From JACCTH01 sp035253825 (GTDB lineage: Bacteria > Actinomycetota > Acidimicrobiia > Spongiisociales > ZC4RG35), in the NCBI GenBank assembly GCA_035253825.1, contig DATFBM010000033.1, forward strand, positions 62,001 to 126,000: a stretch of 64,000 nucleotides of DNA, read 5' to 3'. The notes under the pieces were generated by a model, which was not told the DNA's origin, did not search any database, and saw only the letters and a program-made list of their open reading frames with translations. A program made the position numbers and the translations under genes. Numbering within the stretch: the stretch's first letter is position 1; each line of letters starts with the position of its first letter. Below, piece by piece: positions 17,666 to 26,160 of this stretch.

Positions 17666-18388
17666 TCAGAGGGCCTCGCCCGAAAGGTCCTTGTCTTCCA
17701 TCTCCCACGCGTGGTCCATTACGTGAAAGGCACTGTGGCGGATCAGAAAAGGCAGGTTCCACGAGCGCATCCGATTTCCCTCCCCCTGGTTGTAGGCGAC
17801 CATGGCCGCCAGGTAGGCCTCTCGATGGGCTTGCAGGCCCTCAGGGGTGAGCGCCGCCCTCTCGGGTATCCGTATCCCCAATCTCTTTGCGAAATCCTCG
17901 CTCTCGGTGCGAATGGTGTGGCTGATGATTCGGTCGCGATCCCGACCGCCTCCGCGGGGGCCTTTGCGCATCTCGGGCGATACCCGGGCGGCGACGCCGT
18001 CGAAAAAGGCCCAGCAGGCCCGTAGTAGTGCGAACTTGCGGTCGATCTCACTTTTGGGCATCGGCTCTGGCTCAAAGCTCGATGGTGAGAAGGAGATGCC
18101 CCAAAAGTCCGTCGAGCCGGGACCGACCCTGTCCTCGATTATCTCCAGGGACCCGGCGGTGTCGAACTCTTTGCCCATCCCGGCCGCCACCGCGATCGGG
18201 CGATAGCGCTCGCGATATGACTCGAGTGTCTCTATCGCCAGATCGGGTGTCTTTGCCCCCCGACTCCAACCGGGCCAATCCACGGCGAAGGCCGCCGCCT
18301 TTCTCCCCTTGGGACCCCGTTCCAGGACGGTGCGAAGAGGCATTGAGAAATCGTAATGAGGGTGCCATAGGAGCGATCGGTGCGTCAT
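17666..18388 (-). CDS. DinB-like/conserved hypothetical protein
   Basis: 240 residues. The N-terminal part (AAAFAVDWPGWSRGAKTP...) looks like a HicB-type fold seen in actinobacterial conserved hypotheticals. The C-terminal helical part ends RHSAFHVMDHAWEMEDKD, whose His residues resemble the DinB/YfiT metal-binding helical bundle. No pathway assignment. It is followed without a gap by the lipoprotein gene. Confidence 0.65.
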   Translation of the reverse strand: MTHRSLLWHPHYDFSMPLRTVLERGPKGRKAAAFAVDWPGWSRGAKTPDLAIETLESYRERYRPIAVAAGMGKEFDTAGSLEIIEDRVGPGSTDFWGISFSPSSFEPEPMPKSEIDRKFALLRACWAFFDGVAARVSPEMRKGPRGGGRDRDRIISHTIRTESEDFAKRLGIRIPERAALTPEGLQAHREAYLAAMVAYNQGEGNRMRSWNLPFLIRHSAFHVMDHAWEMEDKDLSGEAL

Positions 18389-18447
18389 GTACTCAACGAC
18401 AGTCGAGATCCTCTACCGAGCTGTCCCCCTCATGGGAGAGGCTGTTG

Positions 18448-19683
18448 TCAGGGACGGGCAGGCCGCACCCAGACGCCGAGTCGATCGGGCCGAAATGTCC
18501 TGGTCACGGCTCCCTGCAGTTCGTCTGCGATGGTTCGGAGATCGGTAGCGATTCTCAGTGATTCGGTGAAGTCATTCAATGTTCGACTGGCGTCAGCGTG
18601 AGTTCGATTGAAACGCTCATCCACCGCTTGTTGTATCCGACGTCTCAGCGGGTTAGCCACGGCGGCGACCCCCAGGGTCGAGACGGCAACGGCAAAGTCT
18701 CCATGCACCGGCGTCAACCGGCGCAGCAAGAAGACCAGCGCCGCATAGAGAAAAAAGAGGAAGACGGTCAAGGAACCAAAAGAGACAGTGCGTGAGACGA
18801 TCCGCTCGATGTCATAGAGCCGATATCGAAGGATGGCCGCAGCTAGGCCGACAGGAAACAAGAGCGCCACGGGAGCCACGGTCAGTTGTACCCACCCAAT
18901 GGCGGCGTCGCTGAGTCGGAACACGGGCTGAGCGAGGACGAAGACCAGAGTGAGCTGAGCGAAAGAAACGGTCAGCGGCAGGATTACCCACTTCGCCTGC
19001 AAACGCTCGATGTGGTTCGACCACTTCCGGTAGCGGTACACCTGCCAAGCCACCACCACGGTGGAGACCACGAAGAGAAACATCAGATGGATTGTCCAGC
19101 TGGCTCGATCGAAATCGGTCGGCCGATCCGGAAGCAGCGCCAACGCCCGCGGGAACTCGGGTAGAGCCGCGGCGATGGTCGCCGCCACCGGCGCCGCCAT
19201 CCAGGCCCGGGCCGGCACCGAGCGGCCGTTGGGAAAGAGCGCAAATAGCAGCACCATCGAGCCAAAACCCAGAAAGAAGATCGCTCGCACCAGCCCTTCA
19301 AGTTCCGGAACAGCGCTCATGGCGGCGAAAGGAGACTTGCTGAAAGCTGCCAGGTCGGTGATAACCGCCAGAGAAGTCAGTAACACCATGGGATCGGTCG
19401 GCCGCTTCCAGAACATGGTCACCCCGATGACCGCAACCAAAACCAGGGGCAGGATTAGCCCCACTATCAGGGCGGCAGTGGCACTGATATTCGCCTGACT
19501 GAGTGCGGCGAGGATCGACGCTGGTGCCGAAAGAGTCGGGTCGGAGACCGCGGCGGCAAAACCAAAGGCCGTCAAGGCCAAGGTAGGAACGACCACCAGA
19601 AGCCATCCGACCCGCGCCGTTACTAAGGACCGGCCAGATAACTGCCTTTGAAAAAACAGGGGACCAGCACCGGTAACAGCCAT
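18448..19683 (-). CDS. Polytopic membrane protein, paralogue of the 4.5-kb gene
   Basis: 411 residues with about eight hydrophobic helices in the first 310, then a soluble tail with PLRRRIQQAVDERFNRTHADAS and a final LGVWVR. This tail matches the organisation of the gene at 4523-5866. No kinase, cyclase or other output domain is encoded in frame downstream. Membrane sensor-like protein of unknown function. Confidence 0.68.
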   Translation of the reverse strand: MAVTGAGPLFFQRQLSGRSLVTARVGWLLVVVPTLALTAFGFAAAVSDPTLSAPASILAALSQANISATAALIVGLILPLVLVAVIGVTMFWKRPTDPMVLLTSLAVITDLAAFSKSPFAAMSAVPELEGLVRAIFFLGFGSMVLLFALFPNGRSVPARAWMAAPVAATIAAALPEFPRALALLPDRPTDFDRASWTIHLMFLFVVSTVVVAWQVYRYRKWSNHIERLQAKWVILPLTVSFAQLTLVFVLAQPVFRLSDAAIGWVQLTVAPVALLFPVGLAAAILRYRLYDIERIVSRTVSFGSLTVFLFFLYAALVFLLRRLTPVHGDFAVAVSTLGVAAVANPLRRRIQQAVDERFNRTHADASRTLNDFTESLRIATDLRTIADELQGAVTRTFRPDRLGVWVRPARP

Positions 19684-19856
19684 GATCTTCCTTATCGCCG
19701 TCGGAACGAAGATATCGAGGGGGGCGCTACGGGATCGTTACCAATACGAGTGGTCCGCCGCCAACACGCTTCGGTCATCTCGAGGGGTGCCCGCCTGTTC
19801 CCGCGTGGGCACCCTGGAAGGCACCTCAAAGTGTCTTGATGCGAAGAAACCCCTTG

Positions 19857-19929
<73 letters not shown>

Positions 19930-19973
19930 CGATCGACTGAAGGGTACCAGTGGACCCCAATCGTCTGAACCAG

Positions 19974-20333
19974 TTAGTTGGCGATTGGCATCCATTCCAG
20001 GCGGGGGGCATCCCGCCACAGGCGTTCGAGGTCGTAGTAGTCGCGGGCCTCCGGTTGGAAGATGTGAACCATGAAATCTCCGTAGTCCATCAAGACCCAC
20101 TCGGCCTCCGGAAGGCCCTCGTCCCGTAGAGGTTCGCGTCCGTGTTCTTTCAGCAGTTCTTCCACCCTTGCCGCCAGCGCCTGAACGTGAGGGCGGGAAG
20201 TCCCGGTAGCGATCACGAATACCTCGGTAATTATGAAGAGGTCACCGACCTCGAGCAGTGCGATGTCGAACCCCTTCTTATCGGCGATGGCGTCGGCAGC
20301 CAGCCGGGCTGTTGTAACTGCGTCTACGGGAAT
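19974..20333 (-). CDS. rsfS: Ribosomal silencing factor RsfS (non-canonical start)
   Basis: It is recognised by EVGDLFIITEVFVIATGTSRPHV, VLMDYGDFMVHIFQPEARDYYDLERLW and the final PRLEW. RsfS binds L14 on the 50S subunit and blocks subunit joining. Homology runs upstream of the first usable GTG (20216) through ADAIADKKGFDIALLEV, back to VDAVTTARLA, but the frame closes at TAG just before. Between that stop and the homologous region there is no ATG, GTG or TTG: ATT at 20333-20331 (after GGAGGTC) is the best candidate start, giving 119 residues. A CTG further in is an alternative. Confidence 0.85.
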   Translation of the reverse strand: MPVDAVTTARLAADAIADKKGFDIALLEVGDLFIITEVFVIATGTSRPHVQALAARVEELLKEHGREPLRDEGLPEAEWVLMDYGDFMVHIFQPEARDYYDLERLWRDAPRLEWMPIAN

Positions 20334-20411
20334 GACCTCCTACGTCAACCTCTGGTCAAGAGAGCTTAGGTCAAGACCAGGACAACCCTCGAGCGCTTTT
20401 AGGGTGAGGCC

Positions 20412-20816
20412 GTGCGCAAAGACTTCACCCCACTCCTCTCGTCCCGGGAGACCAAGATCGCGGTTATCGGAGCCACCGACAACCTCGAGAAGTACGGATC
20501 GATTATCTACCGCGACCTCAAATCTCGGGGCTACCACATGCTGGCGGTGAACCCCAGTCGTGACACGGTCGACGACGACCCTTGCTATCCCACCCTCCGT
20601 GATCTGCCGGACAGACCCGACATCCTCGACTTCGTCGTTCCCGCCCCCATTGGCCTCCGGGTGGCGCGGACCGCTATGGATCTCTCGATGAACAATGTGT
20701 GGATGCAGCCGGGTGCCGAGAGCGCCGAGCTGATCGATTACCTCGAGAGCTCTGGACTTGACTACGACTACGACAGCTGCATCATGGTCAGTGCCCGTCA
20801 CGCCCTTCGTCGTTGA
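20412..20816 (+). CDS. CoA-binding (YccU-like) domain protein
   Basis: 134 residues from GTG 20412, the size of a stand-alone CoA_binding Rossmann domain. Landmarks are IAVIGATDNLEKYGSIIYRDL, the AVNPS strand and NNVWMQPGAES near residue 97. Proteins of this family bind CoA but mostly lack an assigned role. It is divergent from rsfS and ends at a strong hairpin. Confidence 0.85.
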   Translation: MRKDFTPLLSSRETKIAVIGATDNLEKYGSIIYRDLKSRGYHMLAVNPSRDTVDDDPCYPTLRDLPDRPDILDFVVPAPIGLRVARTAMDLSMNNVWMQPGAESAELIDYLESSGLDYDYDSCIMVSARHALRR

Positions 20817-20848
20817 AAAGAGGGGCGCCATTCGGCGCCCCTCTTTTC
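20815..20848. terminator. Bidirectional rho-independent-like terminator
   Basis: A perfect 15-bp stem (GAAAAGAGGGGCGCC / GGCGCCCCTCTTTTC) with loop ATTC. An A-run on the left arm and a T-run on the right arm make it usable from both directions between the convergent CoA-binding and M28 genes. Confidence 0.85.
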
Positions 20849-20871
20849 AAACGTAGCTATCTGATGGTTGC

Positions 20872-22476
20872 CTAGAGCTTGCAGACTGCCCCGCCGCCGC
20901 CTCCGGCGCACGTCCCTTGCGGACCTGCTGGGGCTGGGAACGTGAAGTTGCCAGGGACCGGCGTTCCGGGCACACCGTTCACTGTCTCGGTTGAATACGC
21001 ATAAGTCAGAACGACCGCCGCGATGGCGTCAGCGTTGACCCCTAGGGCATGCTCGTTCACGTTTCCGAACGTGTCGCAGACCAAGTGATAACACGGGTCG
21101 AACTGGGCGCCGATTGTCCCTCCCCAGATCGCCGCCTGTTCCTCCGTCTTGACGACTTCCGCCCCGGTGAAGAGGCCTCCAGCAGGAATATCCTTTTCAA
21201 TGAAGGCTTGATAATCGCTTCGACCGCTGAACTCGGCGTCGTCGTAGGGCTCACCTAACAGAGTAAAGAACGACTCGAACAGGTCCTCGATCGCCACTGA
21301 CCCGTCCGGCACCGGCACTGGTGCGTCGTAGCTCGACTCGTCGCCGTCGTAGAGCATGAAGACATAGTTGGGCGATCCCACCATGTCGAAGTTGAGATAC
21401 AACGCGATCCGATCCAGCTCGGCCTGATCAAGACTGTTGACGTATTCGGTGGAACCGATGAGTCCTGCTTCCTCTGCACCCCACCAGGCAAAGCGCAGGG
21501 TGTTCTCCGGCTTGAGCTTGGAAATCTGTTCGGCGATCTCGAGCAAAGTCGCCGAGCCACTGCCATTGTCGTTGATGCCGGGTCCCGCCTCCACCGAATC
21601 GAGGTGGGCGCCGGCCATCACCACGTTGTCGTCGTTTTTGCCCAGAAGCTCGGCGATGACGTTCACTTGGGGCCGCGACTCAGGCGGATCCACCCGCACA
21701 TGTGCAGTAGAGCCGGGTTGAGCCAGGGCCTCTCCGTTTGCGAACGAGGCACCCACCACTGGAATGGCGAGCATGGCCGGATCCAAGGTTCCGACGATGA
21801 GGCCTTCGCGAGTTGGGTCGTTGCCCTGGTTGAAGATGATGACGGCTTCCGCCCCGGCAAACTGGGCGTTAAGGGCCTTGTCGGCAAAGGTGCAGGTGCC
21901 CCTTTGGATCAACGCGATATCGTTGGGCCCGGAGAAATCGAGGCCCGCGAAATCGTCCAACCCGCCCTCGTCGTCGGCGTCACCGCCTCCTTCGCAGCCG
22001 CTGGTGCTGGCGCGGGGAGGAACGAGGTTGATGTCAACGGGGAAAACGTTACCCGTCACATCTCCACTGCCGCTGTTCGTGAAAGCACCCGTTTCATATG
22101 TGGCTGCCACCGGCGTCAGCTGCTCGAGGAGCGCCGGGGGGAAAAACAGGAACGGGAACTCGTGCAATGTCACGTTCCATCCTGCGGCCTCGAGGTGGTC
22201 GACTACGTAGTCGACGCTGGCGTCGTATCCCGGTAGGCCCGCCGCTCGGTTGCCTCCGTTGGCGTCGGCGATCGCTTGGAAAGAAGCTTGGTGCTCCCTT
22301 ACGCCTTCCACGGTGACGCACTCCAACAACCTGTCATAGGTGTTGTTCGTCCTGTTGTCACAGGCAACGGCCGGCACGGCACCCGCCGGCACCGCCGCCA
22401 ACAGCAACAAAGCCGCGACGAGCGCGGCTAGCAAGGACTTTTGTTGTCTCACTCCCGTATCCCTCCTCTCGGTCAT
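20872..22476 (-). CDS. Secreted M28-family metallopeptidase with PA domain
   Basis: 534 residues. A signal peptide (hydrophobic core LLAALVAALLLLAAVPAGA) is followed by an N-terminal cap, a protease-associated insert (about 130-255) and the M28 zinc aminopeptidase domain. Zinc ligands appear as AGAHLDSVEAGPGINDNGSG (His, bridging Asp), WWGAEEAGLIGS (catalytic Glu-Glu), NFDMVGSPNY (Asp) and CYHLVCDTF (His). It resembles Streptomyces-type secreted aminopeptidases. It is predicted to act outside the cell on peptides. Confidence 0.9.
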   Translation of the reverse strand: MTERRDTGVRQQKSLLAALVAALLLLAAVPAGAVPAVACDNRTNNTYDRLLECVTVEGVREHQASFQAIADANGGNRAAGLPGYDASVDYVVDHLEAAGWNVTLHEFPFLFFPPALLEQLTPVAATYETGAFTNSGSGDVTGNVFPVDINLVPPRASTSGCEGGGDADDEGGLDDFAGLDFSGPNDIALIQRGTCTFADKALNAQFAGAEAVIIFNQGNDPTREGLIVGTLDPAMLAIPVVGASFANGEALAQPGSTAHVRVDPPESRPQVNVIAELLGKNDDNVVMAGAHLDSVEAGPGINDNGSGSATLLEIAEQISKLKPENTLRFAWWGAEEAGLIGSTEYVNSLDQAELDRIALYLNFDMVGSPNYVFMLYDGDESSYDAPVPVPDGSVAIEDLFESFFTLLGEPYDDAEFSGRSDYQAFIEKDIPAGGLFTGAEVVKTEEQAAIWGGTIGAQFDPCYHLVCDTFGNVNEHALGVNADAIAAVVLTYAYSTETVNGVPGTPVPGNFTFPAPAGPQGTCAGGGGGAVCKL

Positions 22477-22530
22477 CGTGGGCGACCGGTCGGTCGGCCC
22501 GATGACACGATGTACCCGTCACGAACGGTA

Positions 22531-23136
22531 TCAAACTCTCCTGGGCGCTGTCGGAGGCGCCAAGTACAAGTGTTCTGTCTCGATGTACTCGTAAACCGCT
22601 TCGGTGACCATGAAGCGATAGCCGACGCCGGTGGCCACGCGGTGGCGGATGTCGGTGCCGCTGATCGCCACCGGGGCCATATCGAGCCAGAGAGCGGGCC
22701 CGATGGCATCCTCGACCTCTCCCGGATCGACACCTGGGCGGGGCAACACTGCCACCCGTGCTCTTGCCATCACTTCATCGGCCCGCTCCCAGGTGGGCAA
22801 GCCCCGAGCGGCATCGGCGCCGAGGACCAACCACAGCTCCTCGTCGGCTGGAAACGAGGAGAGAGTGTCAGCCGTGAAGGTCCAACCCTGGCGGTGGACC
22901 TCCCGGTCATCGGGAAGGAAGTAGTCGACTCCTTGCGTGGCCCGCCTTGTCATCTCCCATCTCACCGCCGCCGGACTTACCGAGTTGCCAGCCTTTTGCC
23001 ACGGCGACCCGGCGGGGATGAAAAGAACCCGGTCGAGGCCGAGCTGGCGGTAAGCGACCTCTCCGGCCAGTAGATGAGCGATGTGGGGTGGATCGAAAGT
23101 CCCTCCCATTAGGCCGCTTGACACGAAATCGAGCAT
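22531..23136 (-). CDS. nadD: Nicotinate-nucleotide adenylyltransferase NadD
   Basis: 201 residues from ATG 23136. Nucleotidyltransferase motifs are GGTFDPPHIAHL near residue 11, LGADAARGLPTWERADEV in the middle and ISGTDIRHRVATG near residue 168. NadD adenylates nicotinate mononucleotide in NAD synthesis. No clear ribosome site is visible; GTG 23124 and the ATG before GGTF are alternatives. The start lies inside the 3' part of the M23-like gene, which reads another frame. rsfS lies downstream on the same strand but is separated by the M28 gene. Confidence 0.92.
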   Translation of the reverse strand: MLDFVSSGLMGGTFDPPHIAHLLAGEVAYRQLGLDRVLFIPAGSPWQKAGNSVSPAAVRWEMTRRATQGVDYFLPDDREVHRQGWTFTADTLSSFPADEELWLVLGADAARGLPTWERADEVMARARVAVLPRPGVDPGEVEDAIGPALWLDMAPVAISGTDIRHRVATGVGYRFMVTEAVYEYIETEHLYLAPPTAPRRV

Positions 23137-23569
23137 AGGAAGGGGGCGGCGGGCGAAGCAGGTACAGCCTTTCCGGTCCTCCGGCTCGACACCTGAGGAA
23201 CGGCATTGGATCGGTGTAGGCGTCGCCGATTCGGACCGAGAAATGAACCGCCGCCCGCCCATGAGCGGTCCCGCTCCGCCCGATGACCATCCCCAGTTCC
23301 ACTCTCGTTCCCGCTTCTGCTTCCAGCGCGCTCAGAAAGGAAACGCTCGAGCGCAGGTCGCCGCCATGATCGATCGTGATGGTCAGCATGCCGGCGACGG
23401 ATCCGGCAAAGGTCACGGTTCCACTGCCGGCCGCGAACACCGGGCTCTCGAGCGGTATCGCGAAGTCGACGCCATGGTGACCGGCGTATCTTCCCTCGGG
23501 ACCGTAGGGAGACACCATCGGTCCGGGCACCGGCGCCCGCAAGCACAGCGCCAGCACCAACCCGGTCAT
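22907..23569 (-). CDS. Degenerate M23 (LytM) peptidase-like protein, overlaps nadD
   Basis: 220 residues from ATG 23569 after AAGGAGGG. A short signal-like N-terminus leads to an M23 core: YAGHHGVDFAIP keeps the zinc His-x3-Asp, and AAVHFSVRIGD keeps the second metal His, but the first His of the usual HxH reads Ala, so hydrolytic activity is doubtful. The M23 part ends near residue 145. The last 75 residues are Arg/Pro-rich and read across the start of nadD in another frame for 230 bases, which suggests a lost stop or frameshift. Confidence 0.7.
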   Translation of the reverse strand: MTGLVLALCLRAPVPGPMVSPYGPEGRYAGHHGVDFAIPLESPVFAAGSGTVTFAGSVAGMLTITIDHGGDLRSSVSFLSALEAEAGTRVELGMVIGRSGTAHGRAAVHFSVRIGDAYTDPMPFLRCRAGGPERLYLLRPPPPSYARFRVKRPNGRDFRSTPHRSSTGRRGRLPPARPRPGSFHPRRVAVAKGWQLGKSGGGEMGDDKAGHARSRLLPSR

Positions 23570-23676
23570 CACCCTCCTTCGTCGCTTCGGTGAACGTATC
23601 GAAGATCGGTGAGACCGGGAAGAGTTTCGATTGCCTCTGACTACCCTCGGCGGTGTTCAATCAAGGGATAGCGGAC

Positions 23677-24696
23677 ATGAATCGAATCGGGCTTTTCGGC
23701 TTCGGGCGCATCGGGCGCAATGCATTTCGCCTCCTCGTGGAGCACAAGGAACTGCAGGTAGCGGCCATCGCCGACATCGACGATCCCGCCGGCCTGACCT
23801 ATCTCCTCAAATACGACTCGATCTACGGCCGGTTCCCGAAACCGGTCTCCTATGACAACGGCACCCTGCAAGTCGAGGACGATTCGATCGCCTTCCTCAC
23901 TACCAAGGCTCCGAGCGACATCGACTGGAAGAGTCTCGGAGTCGACCTGGTAGTCGACGCCACGAGCAATTACCGAACGATGGAAGCCGCACAGGCTCAT
24001 CTCCGTTCCGGTGCCAAGAGAGTCGTGGTCGCCTCGACCCCCGAGAAGCCCGGAGACATCCCGGTTCTCCTCAGGGGAATCAACGATTCTCTTTTGAACT
24101 CAGGGGCTGAGATCATCGCCCTCGGTTCGAACACCTCCAACGCCGTCGCCCCTATCCTTCGCATTCTCGACAACGCGCTCGGCATCGAGCGTGCGTTCTT
24201 CACCACCGTTCACGCCATGACTAATGACCAGCGCCTGGCGGATGTTCCCGGGACCGGTTTCCGCACCAGCCGGGCGGCCGGGGAGAACATCATCCCCGCC
24301 GAGACCAACTCTCCCGAGATCCTCTCGCAGGTGATGCCCGAATTAGGGGGGAAGATCTCGGCGATGGCCCTCAATGTTCCGGTGGCCGATGGATCGACCA
24401 TCGACCTGACCGCCTTGGTCAATCAACCGACCAGCAAAGAGGCGGTAAACGCCGCGGTGGCGGCAGCCGCCTCGGGACGGTTCAAAGATCTGATCGAATT
24501 CACGGCCGATCCCATCGTCTCATCCGATGTGAAGTCTTCTACCTATTCGGGAATTTTCGACAGCCTCTCGACGATGGTGGTGGAGGAGACAATGGTCAAG
24601 ACCATCACCTGGTTCAACAATGGGTGGGGATACTCAGCACGCATCGTCGAGGTCCTCGAGGAGATGAGCCGGACGCCCAATGGAGGAAGGGAATGA
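23677..24696 (+). CDS. Glyceraldehyde-3-phosphate dehydrogenase-like protein lacking the catalytic Cys
   Basis: 339 residues from ATG 23677. The Gap fold is complete: GLFGFGRIGRNAFR, HAMTNDQRLADVPG (active-site His kept), NIIPAETN, NVPVADGSTIDLT and NNGWGYSARIV. Where the canonical motif is SCTTN, this protein has SNTSN: Asn152 (24130-24132) replaces the nucleophilic cysteine, and the phosphate-site residues around it also differ. Classical phosphorylating activity is therefore unlikely. It overlaps the canonical gap gene by ATGA, so the two are co-translated and could form mixed tetramers (inference). Confidence 0.85.
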   Translation: MNRIGLFGFGRIGRNAFRLLVEHKELQVAAIADIDDPAGLTYLLKYDSIYGRFPKPVSYDNGTLQVEDDSIAFLTTKAPSDIDWKSLGVDLVVDATSNYRTMEAAQAHLRSGAKRVVVASTPEKPGDIPVLLRGINDSLLNSGAEIIALGSNTSNAVAPILRILDNALGIERAFFTTVHAMTNDQRLADVPGTGFRTSRAAGENIIPAETNSPEILSQVMPELGGKISAMALNVPVADGSTIDLTALVNQPTSKEAVNAAVAAAASGRFKDLIEFTADPIVSSDVKSSTYSGIFDSLSTMVVEETMVKTITWFNNGWGYSARIVEVLEEMSRTPNGGRE

Positions 24697-25724
24697 CCAG
24701 TCCAATCAGAGTGGCGATCAACGGCTTCGGCCGGATCGGGCGGGCGGTCTTTCGGATCATCGCCGAGCGCACCGAGTCAGAAATCGAGGTTGTGGCGATC
24801 AATGACTTGGCCGACGACGACATCCTTGCCTACCTGCTCGAGTACGACTCGGTGATGGGACCCTTCGAGCAAGAGGTTCAAGTCAAGGATGGAGTCATGA
24901 CTGTCGGCAAACACGAAGTCAAGATGCTCTACATCAAAGATCCCGCTCAACTGCCCTGGAAGGAGCTCGCAATCGATGTGGTGGTCGAGTCGACCGGCGT
25001 GTTCCGCACGCGGGAAAAGCTGCAAAAGCACATCGATGCCGGCGCCAAGAGAGTGATCCTCACGGTTCCGGCCGATGACGAAATCGACGACACCGTGGTC
25101 CTCGGAGTTAACGACGACCAGCTGGGCGCCGACGACGTCATCGTCTCCAACGCCTCATGCACCACCAACTCTCTTGCACCGCTCGCCAAGGTGCTGGACG
25201 AGGCATTTGGGATCAAGCGGGGCATCATGACCACCGTCCACGCCTATACCAATGACCAGCGGTTGGCGGACGTTCCCCACAAAGACCTGCGCCGGAGCCG
25301 CGCCGCCACAGAGAACATCATCCCCACCACCACGGGCGCCGCCAAAGCGGTCGGCAAGGTATATCCGAAGCTGGACGGGCTCCTCCACGGGATGGCGATG
25401 CGCGTCCCGGTCCCCGATGGCTCGACCGTAGATCTCGTAGTCGAGCTGGAGAAGAACGTCTCCGTCGAGGAGGTCAACGCCGCCGTCAAGGCGGCCGCCG
25501 AGGGTCCGATGGCAGGAGTGTTGGAGTACACGGAGGACCCGATCGTCTCCACCGACATCATCGGCAACCCCCATAGCTCCATATTCGACGCCGCCGGCAC
25601 CCAGGTTCTGGGCGGGAACCTGGTCAAGGTGTTGTCGTGGTACGACAACGAGTGGGGTTATAGCAACCGGGTGGTGGACTTGATCGAGCGCCTGGGAAAG
25701 CTGCCGGATCCGGTTAAGACCTGA
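24693..25724 (+). CDS. gap: Glyceraldehyde-3-phosphate dehydrogenase
   Basis: 343 residues from ATG 24693, preceded by GGAGGAAGGG. Canonical features are INGFGRIGRAVFR for NAD binding, SNASCTTNSLAPL with Cys156, HAYTNDQRLADVPHKDLRR, MRVPVPDGSTVDLV and WYDNEWGYSNRVVD. It catalyses the NAD-dependent phosphorylating step of glycolysis. It lies directly behind the Cys-less paralogue; no pgk follows. Confidence 0.97.
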   Translation: MTSPIRVAINGFGRIGRAVFRIIAERTESEIEVVAINDLADDDILAYLLEYDSVMGPFEQEVQVKDGVMTVGKHEVKMLYIKDPAQLPWKELAIDVVVESTGVFRTREKLQKHIDAGAKRVILTVPADDEIDDTVVLGVNDDQLGADDVIVSNASCTTNSLAPLAKVLDEAFGIKRGIMTTVHAYTNDQRLADVPHKDLRRSRAATENIIPTTTGAAKAVGKVYPKLDGLLHGMAMRVPVPDGSTVDLVVELEKNVSVEEVNAAVKAAAEGPMAGVLEYTEDPIVSTDIIGNPHSSIFDAAGTQVLGGNLVKVLSWYDNEWGYSNRVVDLIERLGKLPDPVKT

Positions 25725-25809
25725 TAAGGCGGGCGCTGCGTCAGGGAAATCGACCCGTGCCGCCTGACCGTTTTGATCGGCCCGTGGGTGATCTTCCTAC
25801 ACTCACCAC

Positions 25810-26160
25810 ATGGGCTTCATCATCAAAGTTCTGGTGGGTGCGGCTGCCCTATGGGTAGCGGATCGTCTGATCTCGGGCATAGAACTCACGGGCGATATCT
25901 GGCAGATCCTCCTCATCGCCTTGGTCTTTGGGATCGTGAATGCGCTCCTCAAACCTCTGGTGAAGATCCTATCGATTCCCTTTCTCATCATCACGCTCGG
26001 CCTCTTCGCCATCGTCATCAACATGCTGATGCTGGCAATCACCGCCGGCCTGATGGAAAACCTCACCGTCGACGGATTCTTGGCAGCATTTCTGGGCAGC
26101 CTGGTGATCTCGATAGTCACCGCCGTCCTCAACTTCATCATTCCCGATTCGAGCGAATAG
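25810..26160 (+). CDS. Phage-holin-4-like (YvlD family) membrane protein
   Basis: 116 residues made of four hydrophobic segments, with the typical FGIVNALLKPLVKILSIPF motif near residue 38. The family name comes from distant similarity to holins; most members are chromosomal membrane proteins of unknown role. Its 3' end overlaps the convergent molybdenum hydroxylase gene by 23 bases. Confidence 0.85.
   Translation: MGFIIKVLVGAAALWVADRLISGIELTGDIWQILLIALVFGIVNALLKPLVKILSIPFLIITLGLFAIVINMLMLAITAGLMENLTVDGFLAAFLGSLVISIVTAVLNFIIPDSSE

Noticed and set aside
23109..23660. 183-residue frame overlapping the M23-like gene
   Set aside because: No M23 motifs and no conserved pattern; the H-x3-D and HFSV motifs belong to the other frame.
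25810..26160. Prophage remnant suggested by the holin-like protein
   Set aside because: The YvlD/holin-4 family is mostly chromosomal, and no other phage gene lies nearby.
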